From CAWINX01 sp963702055 (lineage in GTDB: Bacteria; Actinomycetota; Thermoleophilia; Solirubrobacterales; 70-9): a DNA stretch of 64,000 nucleotides. Numbering within the stretch: position 1 is the stretch's first letter; each line of letters begins with the position of its first letter. A program made the position numbers and the translations under genes. This document shows positions 24,903 through 32,411 of the stretch, in pieces. The stretch spans positions 2,170,001-2,234,000 of the forward strand of contig OY969702.1 in assembly GCA_963702055.1 (NCBI GenBank), written 5' to 3'. The notes under the pieces are model-generated. The model was not told the DNA's origin and searched no databases. It worked only from the letters and a program-made list of their open reading frames with translations.

Positions 24903-24951
24903 CTTCCGATGTTCCTTTGCCGGGTATAGAGGGGCAAAGGAACAGCGGAAG
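24903..24951. terminator. Second tandem hairpin between convergent genes
   Basis: Arms 24903-24921 and 24933-24951 pair over 19 bp with one mismatch. The loop GGGTATAGAGG is near-identical to the preceding hairpin's loop, and arms share GTTC-TTTGCC with the 13654 hairpin. It abuts the stop of the convergent PLP-enzyme gene. Confidence 0.85.
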
Positions 24952-24952
24952 C

Positions 24953-26155
24953 TCAGAGGAACGCCTTGCCCTCGCCCCTATATGTGGGGACCTCGTCGAC
25001 CACGCGGCCGGCCTCGACCAGGTAGAGACTGTCGAAGCGCTCGCAGAGCTCGCCCGCCTTGGCGTGGCGCATGTAGATGCGGTCGCCGACCCTCAGCTTG
25101 CGCGCGGCGGCGCCGAGCAGCGGCGTCTGCACCTCGCCCGCGCCCTCCTCGGGGTCGAGTCGCAGTCCCGTCGGCAGCCAGGGGACCGGCAGCCGTCCCG
25201 CGTCGCCCGCGCCCGAGGCGAGGTAGCCGCCGCCCAGCGCCGTCGCCACCCCGGCCGCCGGCTTGCGCACCACCGGCAGCGCGAACCCCGCCGCCGGAGT
25301 CAGCTCGAAGCGGCTGTAGTGGTCGAAGAGGGCGGGGGCGTAGAAGCCCGAGCCCGCCGTCACCTCCGTCACCGCCTCCTCGGCGGCGGTCAGCTCGAGG
25401 CTGCCGGTGCCGCCGCCGTTGACGAACTCGAGGTTGGCGAACTCGCCGACCGCCGCGACGATCGCGCCCCGCCGTCGCATCAACTCCTCCGCCGAGCGCC
25501 GCTGCATGAAGCGAATCGCCGCGCCCCGCGCCCGCCTCCCCGGCGGCCGGTCGCCCACTCCGGCGATCTGCCCCTCATAGGCCATCAGCCCGACCAGCTC
25601 CAGCTGCGGGCGCAGCGCGATCTCCTGCCCCAACTCCACCGTCTGCTCGACCGTGTGCACGGGCGAGCGCTTCGGCCCGACCTTCAGCCGCCCGCCCAGC
25701 GTCCACCAGCTCGCGTCGACGTCGATGCAGACCCGCACCGGCGCCGCCCCCGGCCCCAGCACCGACTCGATCATCTCCAGGTGCTCGACGCAGTCGACCA
25801 TCACGACCGGCGCCCCTTCCGGATTCGCCACCGAGCGCAGCGCCAGCGCCTCCAGCGCCCCCAGGTCGGCGGTCGGGTAGGCGAGCAGCAGATCCTCGAA
25901 CCCCGCCTCGGCCAGCCACAGGGTCTCGGGCAGGGTGTAGGTCATCAGCCCGGCGAAGCCCTCGTCCCGCGCCAGGACCCGCTCCAGCAGCGCCCGGCAG
26001 CGCAGCGACTTGCTCGCTACCCGCACCGGCACCCCGCCCGCCCGCTCCAGCATCGCCGCCGCGTTCGCCCACATCGCGTCGAGGTCGACGAAGGCGAACG
26101 GCGCCTCCAGATCGGCGAAGACCTGCTCGTATCGTGCGTGCGACTGCTCCGGCAT
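24953..26155 (-). CDS. Fold-III PLP enzyme (alanine racemase-like; amino acid deaminase/aldolase family)
   Basis: The 400-aa protein has an N-terminal alanine-racemase-type barrel: PFAFVDLDAMWANAAAM, then RVASKSLRC with Lys49 as the PLP Schiff-base residue. C-terminal segments FVNGGGTGS and a beta domain with TEVTAGSGFYAP follow, as in D-threonine aldolase/D-serine dehydratase-like proteins. These act on D-amino acids or hydroxy-amino acids. ATG 26155 is chosen because the longer frame runs through a tRNA gene. The stop abuts the tandem hairpins. Confidence 0.88.
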   Translation of the reverse strand: MPEQSHARYEQVFADLEAPFAFVDLDAMWANAAAMLERAGGVPVRVASKSLRCRALLERVLARDEGFAGLMTYTLPETLWLAEAGFEDLLLAYPTADLGALEALALRSVANPEGAPVVMVDCVEHLEMIESVLGPGAAPVRVCIDVDASWWTLGGRLKVGPKRSPVHTVEQTVELGQEIALRPQLELVGLMAYEGQIAGVGDRPPGRRARGAAIRFMQRRSAEELMRRRGAIVAAVGEFANLEFVNGGGTGSLELTAAEEAVTEVTAGSGFYAPALFDHYSRFELTPAAGFALPVVRKPAAGVATALGGGYLASGAGDAGRLPVPWLPTGLRLDPEEGAGEVQTPLLGAAARKLRVGDRIYMRHAKAGELCERFDSLYLVEAGRVVDEVPTYRGEGKAFL

Positions 26156-26203
26156 GCACGCGAGCCTAACCGCGGACGGGGGCGACGCTAAGGTTTTGGG
26201 CCC

Positions 26204-26292
26204 GGAGAGGTGGCCGAGTGGCTGAAGGCACTCGCCTGCTAAGCGAGTAGGGGGCGCAAGCTCTCTCGAGGGTTCGAATCCCTCCCTCTCCG
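26204..26292 (+). tRNA. tRNA-Ser(GCT)
   Basis: Acceptor GGAGAGG/CCTCTCC, anticodon stem CTCGC/GCGAG with loop CTGCTAA (anticodon GCT), long variable arm, T arm GAGGG-TTCGAAT-CCCTC. Discriminator G, no encoded CCA. A palindromic element begins at the very next base. Confidence 0.97.
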
Positions 26293-26393
26293 CTCCCGTT
26301 CCTGGCGCGGCGCATGGCGGCGTCCTCGGTCGCTCGCGTGCGGAGCACGCCACGCTCCCTGCGTCCTTGCCCTGCTTGCTCCAGGAACGGGAG
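26293..26393 (-). repeat. Interspersed palindromic element, copy B
   Basis: Bounded by perfect 13-bp arms CTCCCGTTCCTGG (26293-26305) and its complement (26381-26393). Read on the minus strand it has GGGCAAGGACGCAGGG, an inner hairpin (GCGTGC...GCACGC type), then CCGAGGACGCCGCC: the same blocks as copies A, C, D and E. It fits exactly between the tRNA 3' end and the stop codon of the convergent P450, so it can end both transcripts. Confidence 0.8.
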
Positions 26394-27770
26394 TCAGATC
26401 CGGGATCGCACTACGACCCGAGTGCCGCGCGAGGGGATCATCGTCACGTTGCGGTGGCGGGCGCGCTCGGGGGCCGGGTCGTCGGCCTCCAGGTCGAGCC
26501 GCCGCGCCATCGCCTCCAGCACCACCCGTTGCTCGGCCATCGCCAGCGCCGCGCCGAGGCAGCGGCGGATGCCACCGCCGAAGGGGATCCACTCGTAGGT
26601 TCCCGGCTTGCGGTCGAGCCAGCGCTCGGGCTTGAATTCGAAGGGCTCGGGGTAGAGGTCCTCGCGATGGTGCAGGAGCAGGATGCTGATCAGGACCGGC
26701 GTGTCGGCGGGCACTGCGTAGTCGCCGAGCCGCCAGGGGAGCATCACCCGCCGGCCGACGATCGGGACCACGGGCCGCGAGCGCATCGTCTCGACGATCG
26801 TCGCCTCGATCGCCTCCGTCGCCCCCTCCCCGGAGCGCACCGCCTCGATCAGCCGCTCGTGCGCGGGCGGCGTGCGCAGCAGGCGCTCCCACGCCCAGGC
26901 CAGCGAGTTCGCCGTCGTCTCGTGCCCGGCGAGGACGAGGGTGAGCAGTTCGTCGCGGATCTCGCCGTCGCTCAGCTCCTCGCCCTCCTCGGTCCGCGCG
27001 TTCAGCAGCAGCGAGAGGATGTCGCGGCGCTCGCCGACGTCGTCGGAGCGCCGTCGCTGGGTGATCACCGCGTAGATCGGCGGGTCGATCAGCGCCAGGC
27101 CGGCGCGGGTGAAGCCGACCGGCTTCTCGCGGCGGACGTTCATCAGCTCGCCGATCTGGGCGATCGGCCAGGTCGAGGCCGCGACCAGGCGCTTGGTGGT
27201 CTGGCGCAGGCGGTGCTCCGGCGTGCCGCGCCGCGGCCGCCCCTCGATGCCGAAGATGCCGGCCATGATCACGTCGAGGGTGATCGCCTGCATCCGCCCG
27301 GCCAGGGCGAAGGGACGCCCGACCGGCCAGCGGTCGATCTCCCGCTCGGCGGCGTCGGCGATCTTCTGCGCGTAGGCCTCGATCGCCTCGCCGTGGAAGG
27401 GGGGCAGCAGCAGTTTGCGCTGGCGCAGGTGGCGGTCGCCGAGCGCGGTCAGCACCGAGTTCGGCCCGACGATCGGGCGCAGCGGCGACTCCGCCGCCAG
27501 CGAGGGCGCCTGCTCGGGCTTCGCGGTGAACAGGGAGCGGACGTCGTCGGGGAGGCTGGTGACCACCAGTCCGTTCGGCTCGTCGGTCCGCATCGCAAAG
27601 ACGTCGCCGAGGCGGCGGCGGGCACCGAAGACGAACTCGATCTGGCGCTGGTTGAAGCGCAGCAGCTGCGCCATGGGCGAGACCTGGACCAGTGGCGGCC
27701 GTGGCAGACGCGCCGCCTCATCGGGCTCGATCGGGCCGGCCCCGACCGGGGAATCGCGTTCCACCGACAT
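26394..27770 (-). CDS. Cytochrome P450
   Basis: A 458-aa haem-thiolate monooxygenase. Visible motifs are the I-helix oxygen-activation AGHETTAN, the K-helix ExxR (ETMRSRP), and the haem loop FGGGIRRCLGA with the proximal cysteine. The arrangement resembles CYP110/CYP102-like soluble bacterial forms with no TM anchor. It needs ferredoxin-type electron supply; the 7Fe ferredoxin at 5.7 kb could serve, but is not adjacent. GTG 27782 is an alternative start. Divergent from pyruvate kinase. Substrate unknown. Confidence 0.95.
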   Translation of the reverse strand: MSVERDSPVGAGPIEPDEAARLPRPPLVQVSPMAQLLRFNQRQIEFVFGARRRLGDVFAMRTDEPNGLVVTSLPDDVRSLFTAKPEQAPSLAAESPLRPIVGPNSVLTALGDRHLRQRKLLLPPFHGEAIEAYAQKIADAAEREIDRWPVGRPFALAGRMQAITLDVIMAGIFGIEGRPRRGTPEHRLRQTTKRLVAASTWPIAQIGELMNVRREKPVGFTRAGLALIDPPIYAVITQRRRSDDVGERRDILSLLLNARTEEGEELSDGEIRDELLTLVLAGHETTANSLAWAWERLLRTPPAHERLIEAVRSGEGATEAIEATIVETMRSRPVVPIVGRRVMLPWRLGDYAVPADTPVLISILLLHHREDLYPEPFEFKPERWLDRKPGTYEWIPFGGGIRRCLGAALAMAEQRVVLEAMARRLDLEADDPAPERARHRNVTMIPSRGTRVVVRSRI

Positions 27771-27847
27771 CGTCTGGCTCACGGGACGATTGTCACAGAC
27801 TCGGCTGTTGAATTTCTGTGTGTTCGTCACTCTCTACAGTCCTACGC

Positions 27848-29332
27848 GTGCAGGCAGATTCGACATCGGGGGCGTCGGCGGCGTCGGGAGCGACACCGGG
27901 GGCCTCGGCGCCCCGCGCGACTGGGCGCCGCACCAAGATCATCGCCACGGTCGGCCCCGCCACCTGGGAACCGGCGACGCTGGAGCGGCTGATCGCGGCC
28001 GGTGCCGACGTCCTGCGCCTCAACTTCTCCCACGCCGACCGCGAGCGTCACGCCGCCACGATCGAGGCGATCCGCGCCGCCGCCGAGCGGGTCGGCCGCG
28101 AGGTCGCGGTACTCGGCGACCTGCCGGGGGCGAAGCTGCGGATCGGCGAGCTGCGCGACGACGTCGCCGAGCTGGAGACAGGCATGCACGTGAAGCTGAC
28201 GCCGCGCGACGTCGAGGGGGACGCCGAGACGATCCCCGTCCCCTGGCCCGGCGTCGCCGGCCTCACCCCCGAGCAGCACGTCTACCTCGCCGACGGGGCG
28301 ATTCGCCTGCGGGTCTGCGAGCCCGAGGACGGCGGCGTCGAGTGCGAGGTCGAGGTGGGGGGGACGCTCTCCTCACATAAGGGGATGAACGTGCCCGGCG
28401 CGACCGCGATCCCCTCCGGCGCCGACGGCAACCTCGGCTGGGTCGAGTTCGCGGTCAGCCACGGCGTCGACCTGCTGGCGATCTCCTTCGTCTCCTCCGC
28501 CGCCGACGTCGAGGACATCGCCGAGCGCCTCCGCGACCTCGATTCCGACATCCCGCTGATCGCCAAGATCGAGAAGCAGCAGGCGGCCGCCAACTACGAG
28601 GAGATCATCCGCGCCGCGACGGGCGGCATCATGGTCGCCCGCGGCGACCTCGGCATCGAGCTGCCGCTCGCCCAGGTCCCGGTCGTGCAGAAACGGCTGA
28701 TCCGCGCCGCCGGCAAGCTCTCCAAGCCGGCGATCACCGCGACCCAGATGCTCGCCTCGATGGTCAGCTCCCGCCGCCCCACCCGCGCCGAGGTGACCGA
28801 CGTCGCCAACGCGATCTTCGACGGGACCGACGCGGTGATGCTCTCTGAGGAGACCGCGGTCGGCCAGAACCCGATCGACGCGGTGCGGGTGATGGACCAG
28901 ATCGCCCGCGCCACCGAGCCCGACCTCCCCTACGGAGAGTGGCTGTTTCGCCGCACCGACCAGGCGACTCAGGACGTCGCCGACTCGGTCGCCCAGAGCG
29001 CGGTCGGCGCCGTCTACCGCCTCGGCCTGGCGGCGATGGTCGTGCCGACCAGCAGCGGCCGCACCGCCCGCCTCGTCTCCGCCCACCGGCCCAACGTGCC
29101 GGTGCTGGCGATCTCGCCGCGGATCGAGACGGTGCGCCGCCTCAACCTGCTCTTCGGGGTGACCGCGGTGCTGGGCGAATACACCGCCGACGTGCGCGAG
29201 CGCCTCGACGAGTGCGCGGCGCTGGCCGCCAAGCACGGCATCGCCAAGCCGGGCGAGCTGATCGCGATCACCGCCGGACTGCCGGACCAGGGCCTGGGGA
29301 CGAACCTCTTCGAGGTCCACCGAGTGCCCTGA
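27848..29332 (+). CDS. pyk: Pyruvate kinase
   Basis: A 494-aa glycolytic enzyme that makes pyruvate and ATP from PEP and ADP. It has RRTKIIATVGPATW at the N-terminus, RLNFSHAD, the catalytic IAKIEKQQA, MVARGDLGIELP, and DGTDAVMLSEETAVG. The B domain is shorter and divergent, as in some actinobacteria. GTG 27848 is favoured; TACAGT lies 8-14 bases upstream, so the mRNA may be leaderless. The first 20 residues are Ala/Ser/Gly-rich and not conserved. A 45-bp palindrome follows the stop. Confidence 0.97.
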   Translation: MQADSTSGASAASGATPGASAPRATGRRTKIIATVGPATWEPATLERLIAAGADVLRLNFSHADRERHAATIEAIRAAAERVGREVAVLGDLPGAKLRIGELRDDVAELETGMHVKLTPRDVEGDAETIPVPWPGVAGLTPEQHVYLADGAIRLRVCEPEDGGVECEVEVGGTLSSHKGMNVPGATAIPSGADGNLGWVEFAVSHGVDLLAISFVSSAADVEDIAERLRDLDSDIPLIAKIEKQQAAANYEEIIRAATGGIMVARGDLGIELPLAQVPVVQKRLIRAAGKLSKPAITATQMLASMVSSRRPTRAEVTDVANAIFDGTDAVMLSEETAVGQNPIDAVRVMDQIARATEPDLPYGEWLFRRTDQATQDVADSVAQSAVGAVYRLGLAAMVVPTSSGRTARLVSAHRPNVPVLAISPRIETVRRLNLLFGVTAVLGEYTADVRERLDECAALAAKHGIAKPGELIAITAGLPDQGLGTNLFEVHRVP

Positions 29333-29339
29333 GGTCTGC

Positions 29340-29384
29340 GGTGCAACGCGTTTTCCATGTTATGGATGGAAAACGCGTTGCACC
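29340..29384. terminator. 45-bp palindrome, GGTGYAACGCGT family, copy 3
   Basis: Perfect 19-bp arms GGTGCAACGCGTTTTCCAT (29340-29358) and complement (29366-29384), loop GTTATGG. Relative to copies 1 and 2 the T at position 5 is C, and the paired A is G: a compensatory change that keeps the stem. It follows the pyruvate kinase stop by 7 bases and likely ends that transcript. Confidence 0.88.
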
Positions 29385-29417
29385 ACGACGTAGCACGGTG
29401 AATTAGGGTTCCGCAGC

Positions 29418-29888
29418 ATGACCGACTTCGAGGCGATCGCGCAGGGGATGGGGCAGGCGGTGCCGTTCGCCGCCTTCCTCGAGCTGGAGATAGCCGGCGT
29501 CGGCGACGGCGAGGCCGTGGTCCGCCTCCCCGAGCGCCAGGAGCTGACCAACCACGTCGGCTCCCAGCACGCCGGCAGCCTCTTCACCGCCGCCGAGACC
29601 GCCTCCGGCGCGGCCTTCGTCGGCGCCTTCGCCGAGCGCCTCGGCGAGATCACGCCCCTCGCCCGCGCCGCCGAAATCGCCTACGAGAAGATCGCCAAGG
29701 GCCCGATCGAGGCCACCGCCCGTCTCGGCGTCGCCAAGGCCGACGCCCTCGCCACCCTCGACGCCGAGGGCAGGGTCGAGTTCCCCTGCGAGGTCGAGCT
29801 GGCCGACGCCTCCGGCGCCCGCGTCGCCACCGCGACCGTCCACTGGCACGTGCGGCTCAACAAGCCCGCCGACTCCGCCGCCCCCTAG
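29418..29888 (+). CDS. Hotdog-fold thioesterase (PaaI/DUF4442-like)
   Basis: The 156-aa protein has the hotdog thioesterase core QELTNHVGSQHAGSLFTAAETASG, in which N-H-x-G-x-Q-H-A-G marks the active-site turn and helix. Long beta strands with ATATVHWHVRL close the fold. It hydrolyses acyl-CoA thioesters in the cytosol; acyl range unknown. It ends 31 bases before tRNA-Arg. Confidence 0.88.
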   Translation: MTDFEAIAQGMGQAVPFAAFLELEIAGVGDGEAVVRLPERQELTNHVGSQHAGSLFTAAETASGAAFVGAFAERLGEITPLARAAEIAYEKIAKGPIEATARLGVAKADALATLDAEGRVEFPCEVELADASGARVATATVHWHVRLNKPADSAAP

Positions 29889-29919
29889 AATCGCCCTCCC
29901 GGGCCCAGCCCGGCAACCC

Positions 29920-29993
29920 GCGCCCGTAGCTCAGTTGGATAGAGCGTTGGTCTACGAAACCAAAGGTCACAGGTTCGAATCCTGTCGGGCGCG
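29920..29993 (+). tRNA. tRNA-Arg(ACG)
   Basis: Acceptor GCGCCCG/CGGGCGC, D arm with AGTTGGAT, anticodon stem TTGGT/ACCAA with loop CTACGAA (anticodon ACG), T arm ACAGG-TTCGAAT-CCTGT, discriminator G. The accessory genes start after it, so it is a plausible integration site, but no duplicated 3' end was found in the window. Confidence 0.97.
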
Positions 29994-30242
29994 TTCCGCT
30001 CCTTGCCGTTATATGCCGTTTTTTGGCTTCAACAAGCGAAATGCTCGCCATCGTCAATTTTTCCGGTTCCGTTGGGTTCCACACCTTTCCGGCGCTCGCC
30101 AGCGGCTGATGGCTACATAACAGCTACATCGACGAGCCTTATTGCCGCATCGAATCGCTTCAGCGGCAACTAGGCGATTCCCCCTCCGTCTGAGCGCGCA
30201 GGACTCCCATTTGTGGCACGCGCAGCGTGCGATGGATCGCCC
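29994..30242. other. Intergenic stretch after tRNA-Arg
   Basis: No gene is seen. The base composition is more AT-rich than the chromosome to the left. It holds the TCGCACGCTGCGCGTGC-type hairpin in inverse orientation (30215-30232) and, around 30085-30105 on the minus strand, a 16-base match to the GCTGGCGAGCGCCGGA block of the palindromic element. Confidence 0.6.
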
Positions 30243-31157
30243 ATGCACGCCCAGACGGAGAGCGTTCCAGAGCACCCCGCCGCCGCGAGACTCCATCTTG
30301 CGAGCGGCCTCGGTCTCTACCTGCTGACGCTCGCCGGCGAGGCGACGCTGGGAGCCGGCGTCCGCTGGCTCCTCATCTATCTCGGCGCCGCGGCCGCCTC
30401 GTTGTTCCTCCCGTTCGGCTGCGGCGCCGAGCAGCTTGCCTGGATCGCCGCCCTCGCGCCCCTCGCCTGGTCGCTGCTCGGCCTCGCCCTGCCGGGGCGC
30501 GGCTGGATCTGGCGCCTCCGACTCGGCGCCCGACAGCCCAGCACGGAAGAGACGATGGTGGTGGCGGAGGCGCTGGAGCTGCTGCGCAGCGCCGACCCGA
30601 GCCTCCCGCAGCGACTCGACTACTACGTCCTCGACGACCCGCTGCCCGCCGCCGCGGTGCGGGGCCGCACGCTGATCCTCAGCCGCGGCCTGATCGAGAC
30701 CGATTCGCTCGCCCCCGTCCTCGCCCACGAGCTGGGCCACGCCGACACCCTCGACGGGCGCCTCACCGAGGCGCTCAGCCGCCTCGCGATCTGGGACGAC
30801 CCGCTCGGCCCGCAGCGAGCAGAGGGCGGGGGAGAGGCCCCGGTCGAGTTCGAGCAGCCGGGCGGCGGCCTGCTCTGGGGCTGCGCCCGCTGGGCGCTGC
30901 GCCTCGCCGGAGGCGGCTTCACGCAGCGCCTGCTTCACCCGCTCTGGGCCGCCCACTGGCGCGCCCGCGAGTACGCCGCCGACGCCTACGCCGCGGCGCT
31001 CGGCCAGGCCGAGGACCTCGCCCGCTACCTCGCCGATAACGAGTTGCCCTTCGACGTGCCACAGCGCCACCTGCTCTGGGGCGCCTCCCAGCATCCGCCG
31101 GTTGCCCTGCGGGTGCAGCGGCTGCGCGAAGGCTGCGAGGGGGGCGGACCGCAATGA
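30243..31157 (+). CDS. M48-like membrane zinc metalloprotease
   Basis: A 304-aa protein with two to three N-terminal TM helices (LGLYLLTLAGEATL, GVRWLLIYLGAAAASLFL, LAWIAALAPLAWSLLGLAL), then VRGRTLILSRGLIE and the zinc site HELGH (162-166). A downstream REYAADAYAAA segment supplies the third ligand, as in the M48/HtpX fold. It would cleave membrane or secreted proteins at the inner face. ATG 30243 is used; the GTG at 30213 lies in a hairpin. The stop overlaps the next gene by ATGA, the first of three coupled genes. Confidence 0.8.
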   Translation: MHAQTESVPEHPAAARLHLASGLGLYLLTLAGEATLGAGVRWLLIYLGAAAASLFLPFGCGAEQLAWIAALAPLAWSLLGLALPGRGWIWRLRLGARQPSTEETMVVAEALELLRSADPSLPQRLDYYVLDDPLPAAAVRGRTLILSRGLIETDSLAPVLAHELGHADTLDGRLTEALSRLAIWDDPLGPQRAEGGGEAPVEFEQPGGGLLWGCARWALRLAGGGFTQRLLHPLWAAHWRAREYAADAYAAALGQAEDLARYLADNELPFDVPQRHLLWGASQHPPVALRVQRLREGCEGGGPQ

Positions 31158-31387
31158 GCGTCGCGTCCGTCTTGGGGTCGACCATGCCGCGCTGCCCCCA
31201 CACTGGCCTGAGCGTCCCCGAGTGCTGTTGCCGGGCCTGCTGCGAGGAGCAACTGCGCCGCTACGCGCCCTGGCTGCTGCGCGAGCCGGCGCCGGCGCTT
31301 TGCAGCGCGAGCGAGTTCGCTCGCCGCCGCGGCATCTCAACCGTCCAACTCCGCGAACGCGCGAGTCGAGAGGAGGTCACGGTATGA
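31154..31387 (+). CDS. Small Cys-rich protein
   Basis: A 77-aa protein with CPHTGLSVPECCCRACCEEQL: six cysteines and a histidine in about 20 residues, which could bind zinc or form disulfides. The rest is helical and basic (FARRRGISTVQLRERAS). It overlaps both neighbours by ATGA, which argues strongly that it is translated. No known family recognised. It may link the protease and the regulator functionally. Confidence 0.6.
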   Translation: MSVASVLGSTMPRCPHTGLSVPECCCRACCEEQLRRYAPWLLREPAPALCSASEFARRRGISTVQLRERASREEVTV

Positions 31388-31914
31388 CCAAGATCGAGCC
31401 CGGGCGCTTCACCCGCGCCGCGGTCCACAACGATGCCGGCGAGGCCGAGCTGCGGCTCAGTGCCGCCGGCAACTGGCAGCTCCACATCCGTGCTTCGGGT
31501 GAGCGGGAGTGGCGCCTCGCCTGCAGCGGCGGCCTCGAGAGCGGCGCGCTCGTCCCCCAGCCGACCGCGCCGCCGCAGCCCCTGCGGCTTGGCAAGCTCC
31601 TCGTCGACCCCGAGACCCGCCGCGTCCTGGTCGACGGCGAGGAGGTCGGGCTCGGGGCGCGCGAGTTCGCGCTGCTCGCCCTCCTGGCGACGCAGCCCAA
31701 CCGGGTCTTCACCGTCGAGGAGCTGCAGCGCCGCGCCTTCGGCTACGACAGGGCGGTGCCCTCCAGCCGCGTGGTGGGCAGCCACGCCTGCCGCCTCCGC
31801 GCCAAGCTGCGCCGGGCGGGAGCGGGGGAGCTGGTCCTCAACTGCCACGGCGTCGGCTACCGGCTCTGGGAGGGCGTTGAACTGGCGTCTGCCTCTGCGC
31901 AGCGAGCAGCGTGA
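31384..31914 (+). CDS. Winged-helix (OmpR/PhoB-type) DNA-binding protein
   Basis: The 176-aa protein has a C-terminal Trans_reg_C winged helix: LVDPETRRVLVDGEEVGLGAREFALLALLATQPNRVFTVEELQRRAFGYD, then VVGSHACRLRAKLRRAG and the NCHGVGYRLWE wing. The N-terminal 70 residues are not a receiver domain (no Asp pocket). So it is a one-component or orphan regulator. It overlaps the Cys-rich gene by ATGA. Confidence 0.85.
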   Translation: MTKIEPGRFTRAAVHNDAGEAELRLSAAGNWQLHIRASGEREWRLACSGGLESGALVPQPTAPPQPLRLGKLLVDPETRRVLVDGEEVGLGAREFALLALLATQPNRVFTVEELQRRAFGYDRAVPSSRVVGSHACRLRAKLRRAGAGELVLNCHGVGYRLWEGVELASASAQRAA

Positions 31915-31941
31915 GGCCACCCGAACGAAAGGAGGCCGAAC

Positions 31942-32313
31942 ATGGGCGCTGATTTCCTACTCGAGTTCCTCGCCATCGATGCGGGACGGGGTCCGAACTT
32001 CACCGCCGGCTACGCGGCGATTGATCGACTCAGCGCAGATGACATCGTGCTCCCCGACGAGTTCTTCGACGACGACCTCGATACCGAGGAGGGCATGGCG
32101 GCGATCCGCGCGAACCTGAGCACCGCCTTGGGCGACCTCGAGCACGGCCTCGTGAGCCGTGAGGTCGAGTGGATCTGCGTGCGTGGTGCCACCGTCTACA
32201 TCACCGGCGGCATGAGCCATGGCGACGCGCCGACCGAACTCTTCGAGACGATCACTCGGCTTCGAGCCGTCAAGGGCGTGCTGAGCGCGGTCGGCTTCGA
32301 GGACGAAACCTAG
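31942..32313 (+). CDS. Hypothetical acidic protein
   Basis: A 123-aa acidic protein with a strong ribosome site (AAAGGAGG, 7 bases spacing). The C-terminal half (EWICVRGATVYITGGMSHGD then ELFETITRLRAVKGVLSAVGF) looks like a ferredoxin-like alpha/beta fold. No family recognised. Similar small proteins are often found on actinobacterial plasmids and islands, but function is unknown. Confidence 0.65.
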   Translation: MGADFLLEFLAIDAGRGPNFTAGYAAIDRLSADDIVLPDEFFDDDLDTEEGMAAIRANLSTALGDLEHGLVSREVEWICVRGATVYITGGMSHGDAPTELFETITRLRAVKGVLSAVGFEDET

Positions 32314-32371
32314 GCTGGGTTTAGCCGCCCAACACCACGGCGCTGGCTCCTTTGCAGCGCTCCATATAAGG

Positions 32372-32407
32372 AGGGGGGCGAAACCCCCATCGCCCATCCC
32401 TCACCCC
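32372..32407 (+). promoter_or_regulatory. G-rich leader hairpin, copy L1
   Basis: AGGGGGGCGAAACCCCC followed by ATCGCCCATCCCTC ends 5 bases before the Rep-like ATG. About 30 of 35 bases match the leader at 63623 near the ParB gene. It forms a small GGGG/CCCC stem capped by a CGAAA-type loop. Confidence 0.7.
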
Positions 32408-32411
32408 GGCG

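Noticed and set aside
29994..30242. Integrase or attachment site next to tRNA-Arg
   Set aside because: No integrase ORF and no second copy of the tRNA 3' end was found within the window; integration at this tRNA is only a possibility.
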